Positions 50,040-59,482 are shown, numbered from the stretch's first letter. The stretch: DNA of 64,000 nucleotides from Halomicrococcus gelatinilyticus (GCA_024227995.1 CP100466.1:62001-126000), one strand, 5' to 3'. Notes: generated by a model not told the origin, from the letters alone. Numbers and translations are program-made.

Positions 50040-50864
50040 ATGCGGGTAGTTAACACAGCACTCCCCCTGCTCCACGGAGACAGCGTCGTCCCCCGTGGGA
50101 CGAGGACGGAGATCTTCCGGCAGATATTCGACGTGTTCCTGTTGCTCGGTACGGTCGTCGGCGTGGTCGTCGTCTCGTACACGGTCTACAACGCCGTGAA
50201 GTACCGGGACGGCAACGGAGAGGAGGAACGCGGCGAGGCGTTCGATCCCCCGGAGCTGGGGGAACTGCCGTCGAGCAGCGGCGGCGGCCGGAAGCTGTTC
50301 CTCTCGCTGTTCCTGAGCACGGTCATCATCGCCTCGCTCATCGTCTGGACGTACGGCACGCTACAGTACGTCGAGGCGAACTCGCCGGCGGAGGACGCGA
50401 ACGCTCTGGACGTGGAGGTCGTCGGCTACCGCTTCGGCTGGACGTTCGTCTACCCGAACGGTCACACCTCGACCGAGCTACGGGTCCCCAGCGGCCGCGC
50501 CGTGGAATTGCACGTCACCTCGAAAGACGTGTTCCACACGTTCGGCGTCCCCGGCTTGCGGGTGAAGACCGACGCCATCCCCGGCCAGCACACCGACACC
50601 TGGTTCAAACCGGACGGGACGGGGACGTACGAAGCGCGGTGCTACGAGCTCTGCGGAGCCGGCCACTCCCAGATGACGGCGAACGTGACGGTCATGGAGC
50701 CCGCCGAGTTCCGCGAGTGGTACGAGAGCACGGGGAACGAGACCACTGACGGGAGTGCGTCGAACGCGAGTGATGCGACGAACGCGAGTGATGCGACGAA
50801 CGCGAGTGATGCGACGAACGCGAGTTCCATCGCCGTCCGCGTCGCCACGGGAGGTGGCGCATGA
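50040..50864 (+). CDS. coxB: Cytochrome c oxidase subunit II (aa3-type)
   Basis: 274 residues from the ATG at 50040 ([11 protein letters not shown]); an ATG at 50016 is possible. Two N-terminal membrane helices (about 28-48 and 85-107) precede the CuA cupredoxin domain, whose binuclear copper ligands are in [13 protein letters not shown] of [19 protein letters not shown] is also conserved. The subunit accepts electrons from a cytochrome or halocyanin and passes them to the I+III subunit encoded directly downstream (ATGA overlap). The C-terminal tail contains a short tandem repeat with N-x-S sequons (see repeat entry) that would lie outside the membrane. Confidence 0.95.
   Translation: MRVVNTALPLLHGDSVVPRGTRTEIFRQIFDVFLLLGTVVGVVVVSYTVYNAVKYRDGNGEEERGEAFDPPELGELPSSSGGGRKLFLSLFLSTVIIASLIVWTYGTLQYVEANSPAEDANALDVEVVGYRFGWTFVYPNGHTSTELRVPSGRAVELHVTSKDVFHTFGVPGLRVKTDAIPGQHTDTWFKPDGTGTYEARCYELCGAGHSQMTANVTVMEPAEFREWYESTGNETTDGSASNASDATNASDATNASDATNASSIAVRVATGGGA
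50763..50825 (+). repeat. 18-base tandem repeat encoding N-A-S-D-A-T in CoxB tail
   Basis: The unit AACGCGAGTGATGCGACG occurs three times exactly (50763-50780, 50781-50798, 50799-50816) and once partially (50817-50825). Each copy encodes Asn-Ala-Ser-Asp-Ala-Thr, giving an N-x-S sequon per unit. The array is in frame near the C-terminus of the oxidase subunit II. Identical copies at the DNA level suggest recent slippage or selection for copy number. Confidence 0.9.
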
Positions 50865-53422
50865 GCGACGAGGGTGAACCGAGCGGCGCGGGACGAGCCG
50901 CGACCGACGGCGGTCACGCCCACGAGTTCCCGCCGACCAGTTCCGTCCGGCGGTGGCTGGTCACGACGAACCACAAGGACGTGGGCATCCTCTACGTCGT
51001 CACATCGCTGTTCTTCCTGGTGTTCGGGGGCGTGCTCGCACTCCTGATGCGGCTGCAGCTGTGGTCGCCCGGTGCGGACGTCCTCTCGGCGGTGTCGTAC
51101 AACCAGGCCGTCTCGGCCCACGGGCTCATCATGATCTTCTGGTTCCTCTCGCCGTTCGCGTTCGGGTTCGCGAACTACGTCGTCCCGCTCCAGATCGGCG
51201 CGAAGGACCTCGCGTTCCCGCGGCTGAACGCGCTGTCGTACTGGCTCTACCTCTTCTCGGGGCTCCTGCTCGGCGTCTCGTTCTTCCAGGGCGGCACGTT
51301 CGCCGGCGGGTGGACGATGTACGCGCCGCTGAACGTGCCCGTCTACACGCCGAACGTGGGCGCGTCGACGGCCGTACTGGCGCTGATACTGTTCGTCGCC
51401 TCCGTCACCGTCTCCTCGGTGAACTTCCTGACGACGATGCACCGGATGCGGGCGGAGGGGATGACGCTGCGCCGGATGCCGCTGTTCTCGTGGACCATCC
51501 TGCTCACGGTCTGGATGATGCTCTTTGCGTTCGCGGCGCTGCTGGCCGCGCTGCTCATCCTCGCCTCCGACCGCCTGCTCGGGACGACGTACTTCTCGGC
51601 GAAGGCGGGCGGGTCGCTGCTGTGGGCGCACCTGTTCTGGTTCTTCGGCCACCCGGAGGTGTACATCGTCTTCTTCCCCGCGCTGGGCGTGATGGCCGAG
51701 ACGTTCCAGACGTTCACCGGCCGGCGCATCGTCGGCCGGAAGTGGTTCATCGCCGCGATGGTGCTCGTGGCGCTGCAGAGCTTCCTCGTCTGGATGCACC
51801 ACATGTTCCTGACAGGCATCAACCTGGAGATCAAGACGCTGTTCATGGCGACCACCATCGGCATCTCGCTCCCCTTCGACCTGATGGTGTTCGCGCTCAT
51901 CTACACGATGATCAAGGGGAAGATACGCTTCACCACGCCGTTCCTCTTCTCCTTTGGCGCGCTCCTGCTGTTCATCCTCGGCGGCATCACGGGCGTATTC
52001 CTCGGCGCGGTCGTCCTCGACTACGAGTTCCGCGGCACCTACTGGGTGGTCGCGCACTTCCACTACGTGATGGTCGCGGGCGTAACGGCGCTCGTCGGCG
52101 GCCTCTACTACTGGTTCCCGAAGATGACGGGGAAGATGTACGACCGCCTGCTCGGGAAGCTCCACTTCGCGATCTACTTCGTCGGGTTCAACCTCCTCTA
52201 CTTCCCGATGTTCCTCGCCTGGGAGACGCCGCGCCGCGACTTCGTGTACGACGCCGCGTTCGTCACCGAGCACCGCGTCGCCACCGTCGGGGCCTTCCTG
52301 CTCGGGGCCTCCTTCCTCGTCATGTTCTACAACCTCTCGACCAGCCTCGTCGCCGGCGATGACGCCGAGGACAACCCGTGGGAGTACTCACGGACGACGG
52401 AGTGGGCGCTCCCCTCGCCGCCGCCGCTGGAGAACTTCCCCAAGGTGCCGAGTTTCGCCAGCGGGTCGCTGCGGTTCGGACGCGGCGCCGCGGATGGCGG
52501 CGAGGTCGGGAGCACGTCGACGACACGACCCTCGTCGGAGCAACGCTCCGACGGCGGCCTCGCCGCAAACGCGACGCCGGTCGCGCAGGCGACCGGTTCG
52601 GCGCACCCGACCGGCCACGGCGCCGACCACGCCAGCGTGTGGCCGTTCGTGGTCGGTCTCGCCTCCTTCTTCGCGCTGCTCGGCGTCTCGGGGTTCAAAA
52701 CGGGGACGCTCGCGCCGGGCGTCGGCGGCGTGCTGGCGATGGCGTCGCTGACCTTCGGCACCGCGCTGGGCGGGTACGCGCTGGTCTCGATGGCGCGCGA
52801 ACAGTTCACCGTGGAGAGCGGCCCGTTCGGCGAGAGCTGGCCGTTCGCGGGCGTCGAGAACACGAAGCTGGGCGTGTGGATATTCCTGGCGTCCGACGTG
52901 GTGCTGTTCGGCGCGTTCGTCGGCTCGTACGTGTTCATCCGCGTCGCCCACGGCTGGCAGGAGTGGCACGACCTCGTCCCGGCGGCTCACGTCCCGCTAC
53001 CGGGGCTCATCAACACCTACCTGCTGCTGACGAGCAGCTTCAGCGTCGTGCTCGCGCTGGTCGCGGCCGAGCGGGGGAGTCGCTGGGGCCTCGTCGGTTC
53101 GCTCGCGACCACGTTCGCGCTCGGGGTCGCCTTCCTCGTCAACAAGGCGATGGAGTGGCAGCACCTGTTCCACGTCCACAGCGAGGCGTTCCCGCACGGG
53201 TGGGAGCTCGGGACGAACGTCGCCTCGTCGACGTTCTACCTGACGACGGGACTCCACGGCGCACACGTCGCGGTCGGACTACTGATCAGCCTCTACCTCC
53301 TCGTACGGGCGTGGAACGGCGCGTACCTCGACGACGAGCGGCCGGTGGAGTACTTCGGGCTGTACTGGCACTTCGTGGACATCGTCTGGCTGTTCCTGTT
53401 CCCCCTCTTCTACATCCTGTGA
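50861..53422 (+). CDS. Cytochrome c oxidase subunit I+III fusion
   Basis: 853 residues. The N-terminal part (about 1-520) is subunit I with heme/CuB ligands in [21 protein letters not shown] (CuB His and the crosslinked Tyr; Glu of the D-channel type), VWMHHMF and [10 protein letters not shown]. The linker (about 525-595) is rich in Gly/Ala/Ser/Thr. The C-terminal part is subunit III ([69 protein letters not shown]). Fused I/III is known among haloarchaeal A-type oxidases. It pumps protons while reducing O2 to water. It overlaps the coxB stop by ATGA. Confidence 0.95.
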   Translation: MSDEGEPSGAGRAATDGGHAHEFPPTSSVRRWLVTTNHKDVGILYVVTSLFFLVFGGVLALLMRLQLWSPGADVLSAVSYNQAVSAHGLIMIFWFLSPFAFGFANYVVPLQIGAKDLAFPRLNALSYWLYLFSGLLLGVSFFQGGTFAGGWTMYAPLNVPVYTPNVGASTAVLALILFVASVTVSSVNFLTTMHRMRAEGMTLRRMPLFSWTILLTVWMMLFAFAALLAALLILASDRLLGTTYFSAKAGGSLLWAHLFWFFGHPEVYIVFFPALGVMAETFQTFTGRRIVGRKWFIAAMVLVALQSFLVWMHHMFLTGINLEIKTLFMATTIGISLPFDLMVFALIYTMIKGKIRFTTPFLFSFGALLLFILGGITGVFLGAVVLDYEFRGTYWVVAHFHYVMVAGVTALVGGLYYWFPKMTGKMYDRLLGKLHFAIYFVGFNLLYFPMFLAWETPRRDFVYDAAFVTEHRVATVGAFLLGASFLVMFYNLSTSLVAGDDAEDNPWEYSRTTEWALPSPPPLENFPKVPSFASGSLRFGRGAADGGEVGSTSTTRPSSEQRSDGGLAANATPVAQATGSAHPTGHGADHASVWPFVVGLASFFALLGVSGFKTGTLAPGVGGVLAMASLTFGTALGGYALVSMAREQFTVESGPFGESWPFAGVENTKLGVWIFLASDVVLFGAFVGSYVFIRVAHGWQEWHDLVPAAHVPLPGLINTYLLLTSSFSVVLALVAAERGSRWGLVGSLATTFALGVAFLVNKAMEWQHLFHVHSEAFPHGWELGTNVASSTFYLTTGLHGAHVAVGLLISLYLLVRAWNGAYLDDERPVEYFGLYWHFVDIVWLFLFPLFYIL

Positions 53423-53424
53423 CC

Positions 53425-53685
53425 ATGACCAGCACGAAACTGTACACCGCGATTTACGTCCTGCTGTTCGGGATGGCGACCGCGCAGGTGTTCATCGAGT
53501 CGATGGGGATGGCCTACTGGACCGCCTTCGCTGCGATACTCGGGGTCTCGTTCGCGAAGGCCGTGCTCGTCGCCGGCTACTACCAGCACCTCCGGTACGA
53601 ACCGCGCTCCGTGACCGTGCTCGTGCTCGTCGGCCTGCTGGCCGCGCTCGCGCTGACCGTCGCCGCGTCCTACTCCATCCTCTGA
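53425..53685 (+). CDS. Cytochrome c oxidase subunit IV-like membrane protein
   Basis: 86 residues from the ATG at 53425, two bases after the I+III stop. Three hydrophobic segments, the first AIYVLLFGMATAQVFIES and the last LVLVGLLAALALTVAASYS, with FAKAVLVAGYYQHLRYEPR between them, which is the small CtaF/COX4-like subunit pattern. It completes the operon coxB-coxA/C-subunit IV. Its role is assembly or stability of the oxidase. Confidence 0.8.
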   Translation: MTSTKLYTAIYVLLFGMATAQVFIESMGMAYWTAFAAILGVSFAKAVLVAGYYQHLRYEPRSVTVLVLVGLLAALALTVAASYSIL

Positions 53686-53791
53686 GTCGGGCGCGGCCGT
53701 CGGGTAGAGAGAGAGAACGGTGGCCCCGCGGACGACGCCGTGGCTCCGACAGGCCGGTGGACGAACCTCGAGGTCGGTAGTGGGGCCGCTC

Positions 53792-54124
53792 TCAGCGGTC
53801 GAACTCCACGACGATATCGAGACACTGCGAGACGGTTTCGTTCCCGGCGTCGAACCTGACGTGCTGGTCGGTCCACTGGACGACGTCCGTGTCGTCGAGT
53901 TTTGGAAGGTGGACGTGGTGCAGCGAGGTCCGGACGTCCGCGACCAGGCCGTCGGACACGTCACTGACGCTCGCGTCGGCCTCCCACGCCGCGACGTGGT
54001 TCGCGAGTTCCGCGACGCTCGCCGTCGGACCGTTCCGGCGCAGGTAGTGGAGCACGAACCGACGACGTGCGTCAGCGAGCACCGACAGGAGTTCGTCGGT
54101 CGTCGTTTCGTTACTCGGTTCCAT
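53792..54124 (-). CDS. DUF7344-type winged-helix regulator
   Basis: 110 residues from the ATG at 54124 (MEPSNETTTDELLSVLADARRRFVLHYLRR). The DARRRxVLxxLxR helix is the DUF7344 signature, followed by SVAELANHVAAW (HTH) and the C-terminal VRTSLHHVHLPKLDDTDVVQWTDQHVRF, the HxxLPxLxxxGxV wing region. A typical haloarchaeal small transcription regulator, convergent with the oxidase operon. Target unknown. Confidence 0.85.
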   Translation of the reverse strand: MEPSNETTTDELLSVLADARRRFVLHYLRRNGPTASVAELANHVAAWEADASVSDVSDGLVADVRTSLHHVHLPKLDDTDVVQWTDQHVRFDAGNETVSQCLDIVVEFDR

Positions 54125-54297
54125 CGTGACATACGAGGATGAGGCGCGGTAGTGCTTAATCATTGTTTATATACAGGCTGTCAAATACCATATTTTCAAC
54201 ATCCCCGCCTTCAAATTTGGAATGATTGATCAATGCCGGGTCAGAGTGGAAAGCTACACCTGCAAACCTGGGCTTTTAAAACCCGCGCCCGGAGAGG

Positions 54298-54809
54298 TCA
54301 CTCGGCATCCTCCTCGATCTGGAACTGGTTCCACGGCCTGGTCGACTCGGCGTGCACGATGTCCGAGTTGACGACCGGAAATCCGAGGTCGTGGAGCTCG
54401 GAGGCCACCTCCTCGATCTGCCCGGTCGTTCGGACGTTCAGTTCGCCGCCCAGAAACGCCCGGACGTTGACGACGCCCTGGATGTCAATCGCCTGCTCGG
54501 CGAACGCCGGACGGTCGCTGGGCGCGGCCGAGCAGACGAACAGCACCTGCAGCGGCAGGCCCGCCTTCGCGTAGTCGATGTCCACGTGGTACCCGCAGAT
54601 GATGCCGTCGTCTTCGAGTTGTTCGATGCGGTTGGTCACCGTCGTCGCCGAGACGACGACCTGTTCCCCGACGAAGGTGAGCGTGTTGCGCGCGTTCAAC
54701 TGGAGCAGGTGGAGGGGAGCAGGTGGAGGATGCCGCGGTCGACGTCGTCCAGTTCGGTGAACTCCCGGTGGTCGGAGGAGATATGCCACGGTAGGACGCC
54801 AACGAGCAA
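54298..54809 (-). pseudogene. Lrp/AsnC-family regulator broken by a 14-base duplication
   Basis: Two frames share one protein. The N-terminal part (from a TTG near 54809) reads SSDHREFTELDDVDRGILHLL, then runs to a stop after the duplicated segment. The C-terminal part continues in another frame with QLNARNTLTFVGEQVVVSATTVTNRIEQLEDDGII and an Lrp ligand-binding domain (GYHVDIDYAKAGLPLQVLFV, FPVVNSDIVHAES). The bases GGAGCAGGTGGAGG at 54702-54715 are repeated exactly at 54716-54729; deleting one copy restores an ordinary Lrp sequence (RGILHLL-QLNARNTLTF). The 25-base distance to the acyl-CoA synthetase gene suggests it was their regulator. Confidence 0.85.
54702..54729. repeat. 14-base exact tandem duplication causing frameshift
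   Basis: GGAGCAGGTGGAGG at 54702-54715 is followed at once by an identical copy at 54716-54729. The 14-base gain shifts the Lrp/AsnC reading frame. Exact identity suggests it is recent or a sequencing/assembly artefact. Confidence 0.9.
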
Positions 54810-54834
54810 GAGCTAGCGGACGGCCTGCAGCGGG

Positions 54835-56424
54835 CTACGTGCCGCCGAACTCGGCCTTCACCGCCTCGCGGTCGATCTTCGACGGGCCGCTGGTCGGGAG
54901 TTCGTCGACGAACGCGAGGTGGCGGGGGCGCTTGAACCGCGCGAGGCGGCCGTCGAGGAACGCCGTCAGTTCGTCGAGCGTCAGCGACTCGTCGCCCTGG
55001 ACGACGGCCCTGCCGACGGTGCCCCAGCGGTCGTCGGGAACGCCGACGACGACCACCTCGTCGACCTTCGGGTGGTCGGCGACGGCGTCCTCGACCTCGG
55101 CGGGGTAGACGTTCTCGCCGCCGCTGACGAACATGTTCTTCTTGCGGCCCTCGACGTAGAAATAGCCGTCCTCGTCGCGACGCGCCAGGTCGCCGGTCGA
55201 CACCCAGCCGTCGCCGAAGGCGTCGTCGGTCTCCTCGGGGGTCTGCCAGTAGCGGTCGGCGGCGTGTGGCGACGCGAGTTCGAGTTCGCCGACGTCGCCG
55301 GTCGGGACGCGGTCGCCGTCGTCGTCGACGACGCGGGCGTCGACGTGCATCGCGGGGACGCCGACGCTGTCGGCCTTCTCCCGGGGCCATCCGTCGGGCA
55401 TGGTGAAGTTGTTCGGGCCGCACTCGGTGAGGCCGTAGCCCTGCGAGAGGTCGACGCCGCGCGACCACCACGCCTCCATCACCGACTCGCGTGCGGGGCC
55501 GCCGCCGCTCTTGGCGAACCGCAGCGACGAGAGGTCGGTCGTCTCCCAGTCGTCGTGGTTCGCCAGCATCCGGAGGACGGCCGGCACGGCGACGAGCACC
55601 GTCGCCGACTCCGTCTCGATGGTCCGGAGGATGCGTCCGGGGTCGACCTCGCGGCTGATGACGACCGTCGCACCGAGGTGGAAGAGCGGGACGGTGAGGA
55701 CGTTCCACCCGCCCGTGTGGAACAGCGGGAACGTCATCGGCGTCACGTCCTCCGGGCGGAGTCCCCACGCGGTGATGGTGTTGAACGAGTTCCAGAGGAT
55801 CGAGCCGTGCGTGAGCACCGTCTCCTTCGGGGTACCGGTCGACCCGCCGGTGTGCAGGAACAGGTGCGGGTCGTCCATCGACACGGCCGCAGACTCGACG
55901 GGCGAGTCGTCCGCGGGCAGCGCGTCGGCGTACGCCGGCCACGCGTGGTCGCCGTCGGTGGCGAGCGACACCACGTCGGCGTCGAACGCGCGGTCGTCGC
56001 GGGTCAGAACGTCGCGAACGAGGTCGTCGAACGGCTCCTCGACCACGAGCAGTTCGGGGTCGACGTCGTTCAGCAACGCCACCAGTTCGGCCGGCGCGAG
56101 TCGATGGGACAGCGGCGCGAGCACGCCGCCGGTCTTGGCCGTCGCGAAGAACAGGTCCACGAACGCGGGCCGGTTGCGCGAGAGGACGGCGACGCGGTCG
56201 CCGGTCGCCCGCTCCGGGTCCGAGTGCGCCGACGGCGCTGGACCGCCGACGCCGTGCTCGCGGAGGAGTCTGGCCGCGCGGTTCGCTCGCTCGTCGAGCT
56301 CGCGGTAGGTGAACGACTCGCCCGTGGTCGCGTCGACGAGACCGACCGCGTCGGGCGAGAGGCGCGCCCGGCGTTCGCTCCACGCTCCCACCCAGTCGTA
56401 GGGGCGCTGGCTGTGGTCAGGCAT
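54835..56424 (-). CDS. AMP-forming acyl-CoA synthetase (fatty/aryl acid CoA ligase-like)
   Basis: 529 residues. Adenylation motifs are the P-loop LFLHTGGSTGTPKETVLTHGS (about 190), the A5 region GYGLTECGPNN, the hinge and A8 loop GWVSTGDLARRDEDGYFYVEGRKKNMFVSGGENVYPAEVE and the catalytic C-terminal Lys in TSGPSKIDREAV. It activates a carboxylic acid (fatty, branched or aromatic) to acyl-AMP and then acyl-CoA; substrate class cannot be read further. The start overlaps the stop of the alpha/beta hydrolase by 8 bases. A broken Lrp regulator lies 25 bases downstream. Confidence 0.9.
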   Translation of the reverse strand: MPDHSQRPYDWVGAWSERRARLSPDAVGLVDATTGESFTYRELDERANRAARLLREHGVGGPAPSAHSDPERATGDRVAVLSRNRPAFVDLFFATAKTGGVLAPLSHRLAPAELVALLNDVDPELLVVEEPFDDLVRDVLTRDDRAFDADVVSLATDGDHAWPAYADALPADDSPVESAAVSMDDPHLFLHTGGSTGTPKETVLTHGSILWNSFNTITAWGLRPEDVTPMTFPLFHTGGWNVLTVPLFHLGATVVISREVDPGRILRTIETESATVLVAVPAVLRMLANHDDWETTDLSSLRFAKSGGGPARESVMEAWWSRGVDLSQGYGLTECGPNNFTMPDGWPREKADSVGVPAMHVDARVVDDDGDRVPTGDVGELELASPHAADRYWQTPEETDDAFGDGWVSTGDLARRDEDGYFYVEGRKKNMFVSGGENVYPAEVEDAVADHPKVDEVVVVGVPDDRWGTVGRAVVQGDESLTLDELTAFLDGRLARFKRPRHLAFVDELPTSGPSKIDREAVKAEFGGT

Positions 56425-57220
56425 CGTCGAGGAATGCGAGGAGTCGGTCGTTCACGGCGTCCGCCTGCTCGACGAAGAAGAGGTGCGGACCGCCCTCGAA
56501 CAGTTCGAGTTCGGCGTCAGGGAGTCGCTCGGCAAGCAGGCGGGCGTTCTCGACGGGGAGCACGCGGTCCGCCGTCCCGTGCGCGACCAGGGCCGGCACG
56601 TCGACCTCGTCGAGGCGGTCGCCGGGGTCGAACGCCGCCACGGCCGCGGCCTGGGCCTCGCGGGCGGCGTTGTCGGCGTCGCTCGCCAGCCGCCAGTCGA
56701 CGACGTCGGCGATCAGGTCGTCGTGCTCGGCGACGAACTCGTCCGTCATCGCGGGCGCCATCCGGTGGCGGATGGTCTCGCGCTCGTCTGCGCCCTCCGG
56801 GACCGCGAACATCCGCTCCCGCGTCTCGGGGGGCGTCGGGACCGCGTCGTCGCCGCCGGGGGAGGTACAGAGGAGCGCGAGCGATTCGGCGCGGTCGTGG
56901 TCGAGGGCGTACCGCTGGGCGACCATCCCGCCCATGCTCGCGCCGACGACGTGAGCGGCGTCGACGCCCGCGTCCGCGAGGACGGCGTCGAGGTCGGCCG
57001 CCATCTCGGCGACGGAGTAGGGACCCGGCGGCGCGTCGGAGTCGCCCGTGCCGCGGTTGTCCCACACCACGACGCGGTACTCCTCGGCGAAGCGCTCGCG
57101 CTGCCAGCGCCACATCCAGCGGCCGTACCCCAGCCCCTCGACGAAGACGACGGTCTCGGCGTCGGCGGGACCGTCCGTCTCGTAGTAGAGCGAGACGCCG
57201 TCGTTGTCAGCGTATGGCAT
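56417..57220 (-). CDS. Alpha/beta hydrolase
   Basis: 267 residues from the ATG at 57220 (MPYADNDGVSLYYETDGPADAETV); a frame start at 57250 is less likely. The nucleophile elbow is GASMGGMVA (Ser near 95), the acid Asp in HGTADRVLP and the His in GGPHLFFVEQAD. VVWDNRGTGDSDAPPGPYSV is the oxyanion loop region. It has epoxide/ester/lactone-type hydrolase fold, and in this operon it probably acts on an ester or thioester feeding the acyl-CoA synthetase. It is the first gene of a two-gene unit. Confidence 0.9.
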   Translation of the reverse strand: MPYADNDGVSLYYETDGPADAETVVFVEGLGYGRWMWRWQRERFAEEYRVVVWDNRGTGDSDAPPGPYSVAEMAADLDAVLADAGVDAAHVVGASMGGMVAQRYALDHDRAESLALLCTSPGGDDAVPTPPETRERMFAVPEGADERETIRHRMAPAMTDEFVAEHDDLIADVVDWRLASDADNAAREAQAAAVAAFDPGDRLDEVDVPALVAHGTADRVLPVENARLLAERLPDAELELFEGGPHLFFVEQADAVNDRLLAFLDDA

Positions 57221-57307
57221 GGATATGTCGACGGCCGAACGCGTATTCAAGCCATTCCTTCACATGTTAACCCGCCGATTCAACCCGCCAGCGTGCCCAG
57301 TACCGGT

Positions 57308-57700
57308 ATGCCAGTCGCATCCGTCGGGGACACTGCGCGAGCGACACTGGAACTGACCGCCGACCGCGTCGACCGGTTCGCCGACCTGACCGGCGACGAC
57401 AACCCGCTGCACACCGACGAGACGTACGCCGAGGAGGGGCTGTTCGGCGGACGCGTCGCCCACGGCGCGCTCACCGCCAGCGTCGTCAGCGCCGCCCTGG
57501 CGCGCCTCGACGGCGACATCGTCTACCTCTCCCAGGAGACCGCCTACGAGAACCCGGTCTTCCCCGGCGAGACCGTCACCGCGACCGTCGAGGTCGTCGA
57601 GGACCTCGGCGACGACCGCCTCGAGGTGGAGACTGTGGCCGAGACGGACGAGGCGGTGCTGACGGGGTCGGCCGTCGTCCTCTCGCTCCCGCACGAGTAA
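57308..57700 (+). CDS. MaoC-like acyl dehydratase (hot-dog fold)
   Basis: 130 residues from the ATG at 57308. The R-specific enoyl-CoA hydratase signature is visible: DLTGDDNPLHTDETYAEEGLFGGRVAHGAL (catalytic Asp and His in DxNPxHxD), with the hot-dog strands YENPVFPGETVTATVEVVED. It hydrates or dehydrates enoyl/3-hydroxyacyl-CoA. It is divergent from the hydrolase/acyl-CoA synthetase operon (about 88 bases between starts), so a shared beta-oxidation or acyl-CoA module is likely. Confidence 0.87.
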   Translation: MPVASVGDTARATLELTADRVDRFADLTGDDNPLHTDETYAEEGLFGGRVAHGALTASVVSAALARLDGDIVYLSQETAYENPVFPGETVTATVEVVEDLGDDRLEVETVAETDEAVLTGSAVVLSLPHE

Positions 57701-57755
57701 CGGGGGTCCGTGCCGGCACGAAAACGCTCTTGGTCACGACGCACGAACGTGTCGT

Positions 57756-58298
57756 ATGGTAACATCCGACAGCCACGGGGTCGACGACCACGGCGGGGAC
57801 GGCGGCGTCGCGACCGTCTACGAGTGCCGCGCCTGCGACACCGTCGAGGAGACGGCAGGGACCTGCTGTGACCGGCCGATGCGGGAGGTGCCGGCGACGC
57901 CGGTCCGCGATCCCGACCTCCAGTTGGTGCTGCGCGACGTGTTCGGTATCTCGCGGACCGGCCTGGAGATCTGCGTCTGCCTGATGCGCGACGGCGAGTC
58001 GACGGTGCCGGCGGTCGCCGAGGCGCTCGACCTCGACCGGAGCACGGTCGCCCGGCAGGTCAACCACCTCGTCGACGTCGGCGTCCTCGGGAAGCGACAG
58101 CGCCTGCTCTCGGAGGGCGGGTACGTCAACGTCTACTCGCCGAAGGACGTCGAGGAGGTCCGGCGACGCCTGGAGCGCGGTCTCGCGGCGTGGATGCGCG
58201 ACGCCGAATCGCTGGTCGAGGAGATCAACCGCGCGAAGGTCGAGGCCGCCGCCGAGATGGACGACGAGGAACCGGTCGGCGTCTACTGGGACGGGTAG
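57756..58298 (+). CDS. HTH transcriptional regulator (TrmB/MarR-like) with N-terminal zinc ribbon
   Basis: 180 residues. N-terminal Cys pairs (YECRACDTVEETAGTCCDRPM, residues about 22-42) suggest a small zinc ribbon. The winged HTH follows: LEICVCLMRDGESTVPAVAEALDLDRSTVARQVNHLVDVGVLGKRQRLLSEGGYVNVYSP (about 70-130). A C-terminal helix (VRRRLERGLAAWMRDAESLVEEINRAKVEAAAE) would dimerise. Comparable to predicted haloarchaeal HTH regulators; target unknown. It sits 56 bases after the MaoC gene on the same strand and is convergent with S17e. Confidence 0.8.
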   Translation: MVTSDSHGVDDHGGDGGVATVYECRACDTVEETAGTCCDRPMREVPATPVRDPDLQLVLRDVFGISRTGLEICVCLMRDGESTVPAVAEALDLDRSTVARQVNHLVDVGVLGKRQRLLSEGGYVNVYSPKDVEEVRRRLERGLAAWMRDAESLVEEINRAKVEAAAEMDDEEPVGVYWDG

Positions 58299-58490
58299 CT
58301 ACTGGGCCTGCTGTCGGCCCTTCTTGCGGGCGACGTAGCCGGCGATGCGGTTGCGGACGTCCTTCGAGTCGACGTTGGTCAGTTTGTCGACGCTCTCTTT
58401 GTTCTGCTCGAAGTCGTCGGTGAACGCCGTCGGGTACCGTTCCAGCAGGACGTTGCCGATCTTCTTGACGTAGTCGGGGCTGACTGGCAT
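58299..58490 (-). CDS. rps17e: Ribosomal protein S17e
   Basis: 63 residues; the S17e signature IGNVLLERYPTAFTDDFEQNKESVDKLTNVDSKDVRNRIAGYVARKK is complete, and the family is about 60-70 residues. A small-subunit protein found in archaea and eukaryotes. Its stop codon is directly adjacent to the stop of the HTH gene (convergent). It lies alone, not in an r-protein operon. Confidence 0.97.
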   Translation of the reverse strand: MPVSPDYVKKIGNVLLERYPTAFTDDFEQNKESVDKLTNVDSKDVRNRIAGYVARKKGRQQAQ

Positions 58491-58705
58491 ATCTCCCGTA
58501 CGTGCCCCTGAACTAAAAACGTAGGACCGAAAACTGCGAGATGTCTGAGGTCAGGGCGGCGGTCCCGGGGGACCGGGGGACAACGCCAGAGGAAGACTCT
58601 GGTGGGCCGCCATCGGAACCGATGCGGCCACTAAATTTATACGTATCCGACGGACGTCGTGTCGCACCGCGGGAACTGTGTCACGGCGTGCAACATCCAG
58701 GGGCG

Positions 58706-59482
58706 TCAGGCCCGGACGCCGACCCGGGTGGCGTCGGCCCGGACATCTTCGTAGCGTTCGAGCGCCCACTCGCGGAGCGGGTCGGTCGTCCCGTCGAGCA
58801 GGGCCCGCAGTCGACCGTCGTCGTCGTACGCACCCACGAACACGCGGTCGTCGAAGATGCTGAGACCGAAGGAGACGTCGTCGGAGACGTAGAGGGTGAT
58901 GTTTCGGGCCTGCCTGGCGGTGTCGAACGCGTCCGGATACTCCTCGCGAGAGGTCTCGAGGGTGGACTCGTCGAGGACGAGTTCGATCGCCGTGTCGGAC
59001 TCGACGAAGCGACTGCTCGCGTCGTTGAACACCTGGCTCACGATGGGCGTGACGCCGTAGAACGTGTCCGCCTCGACGTTCCCCAGTGCGGCGGCGTAGT
59101 GGCTCAGCGGGGCGTGCGGGTCGCCCGCCGTCGCGGTGACCACGGTTCCCTCGTCGACCGCCGCGAAGGGAAGGGTCGCGCTCGCGTCGTCGAGGTGGTC
59201 GTACAGCGGACGATGGTCGTGGACGGCCTCGACCGCGTCCAGAAGCGACCCGTAGCGGTCGAGGATCCGCTCGCCGACCGACGTCAGGTCGTACCGCTGT
59301 CCGTCCTTCCGGACCCATCCGCGCTCGACGAACGCGTCCAGGTTGCGGTGGACCGTGGACCGCGAGAACGACCCGGCGTCGGTCAGCGTCGACGGCCGGT
59401 GTGGTCCCTCGCCGAGGAGTTCGAGGAGGGCCCGCCGGTTCGGGGAGGCGGCGAGGAACTCGACGTGCTCCCTGGGAGACAT
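58706..59482 (-). CDS. HTH transcriptional regulator (TrmB/ArsR-like with DUF1724-type domain)
   Basis: 258 residues with start at 59482 (MSPREHVEFLAASPNRRALL); an earlier Met at 59503 is possible. The N-terminal winged helix is LAASPNRRALLELLGEGPHRPSTLTDAGSFSRSTVHRNLDAFVERGWVRKDGQRYDLTSVGERIL (about 8-75). The rest is alpha/beta (LPFAAVDEGTVVTATAGDPH..., DVSFGLSIFDDRVFVGAYDDDGRL), resembling the effector/methanogenesis-regulator-like (DUF1724) domain. It is a haloarchaeal repressor/activator-type protein of unknown target. Confidence 0.8.
   Translation of the reverse strand: MSPREHVEFLAASPNRRALLELLGEGPHRPSTLTDAGSFSRSTVHRNLDAFVERGWVRKDGQRYDLTSVGERILDRYGSLLDAVEAVHDHRPLYDHLDDASATLPFAAVDEGTVVTATAGDPHAPLSHYAAALGNVEADTFYGVTPIVSQVFNDASSRFVESDTAIELVLDESTLETSREEYPDAFDTARQARNITLYVSDDVSFGLSIFDDRVFVGAYDDDGRLRALLDGTTDPLREWALERYEDVRADATRVGVRA

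Noticed and set aside
54485..56383. 632-residue frame on the minus strand in the acyl-CoA synthetase region
   Set aside because: Arg-rich sequence with no domain, in a different frame from the complete synthetase gene.
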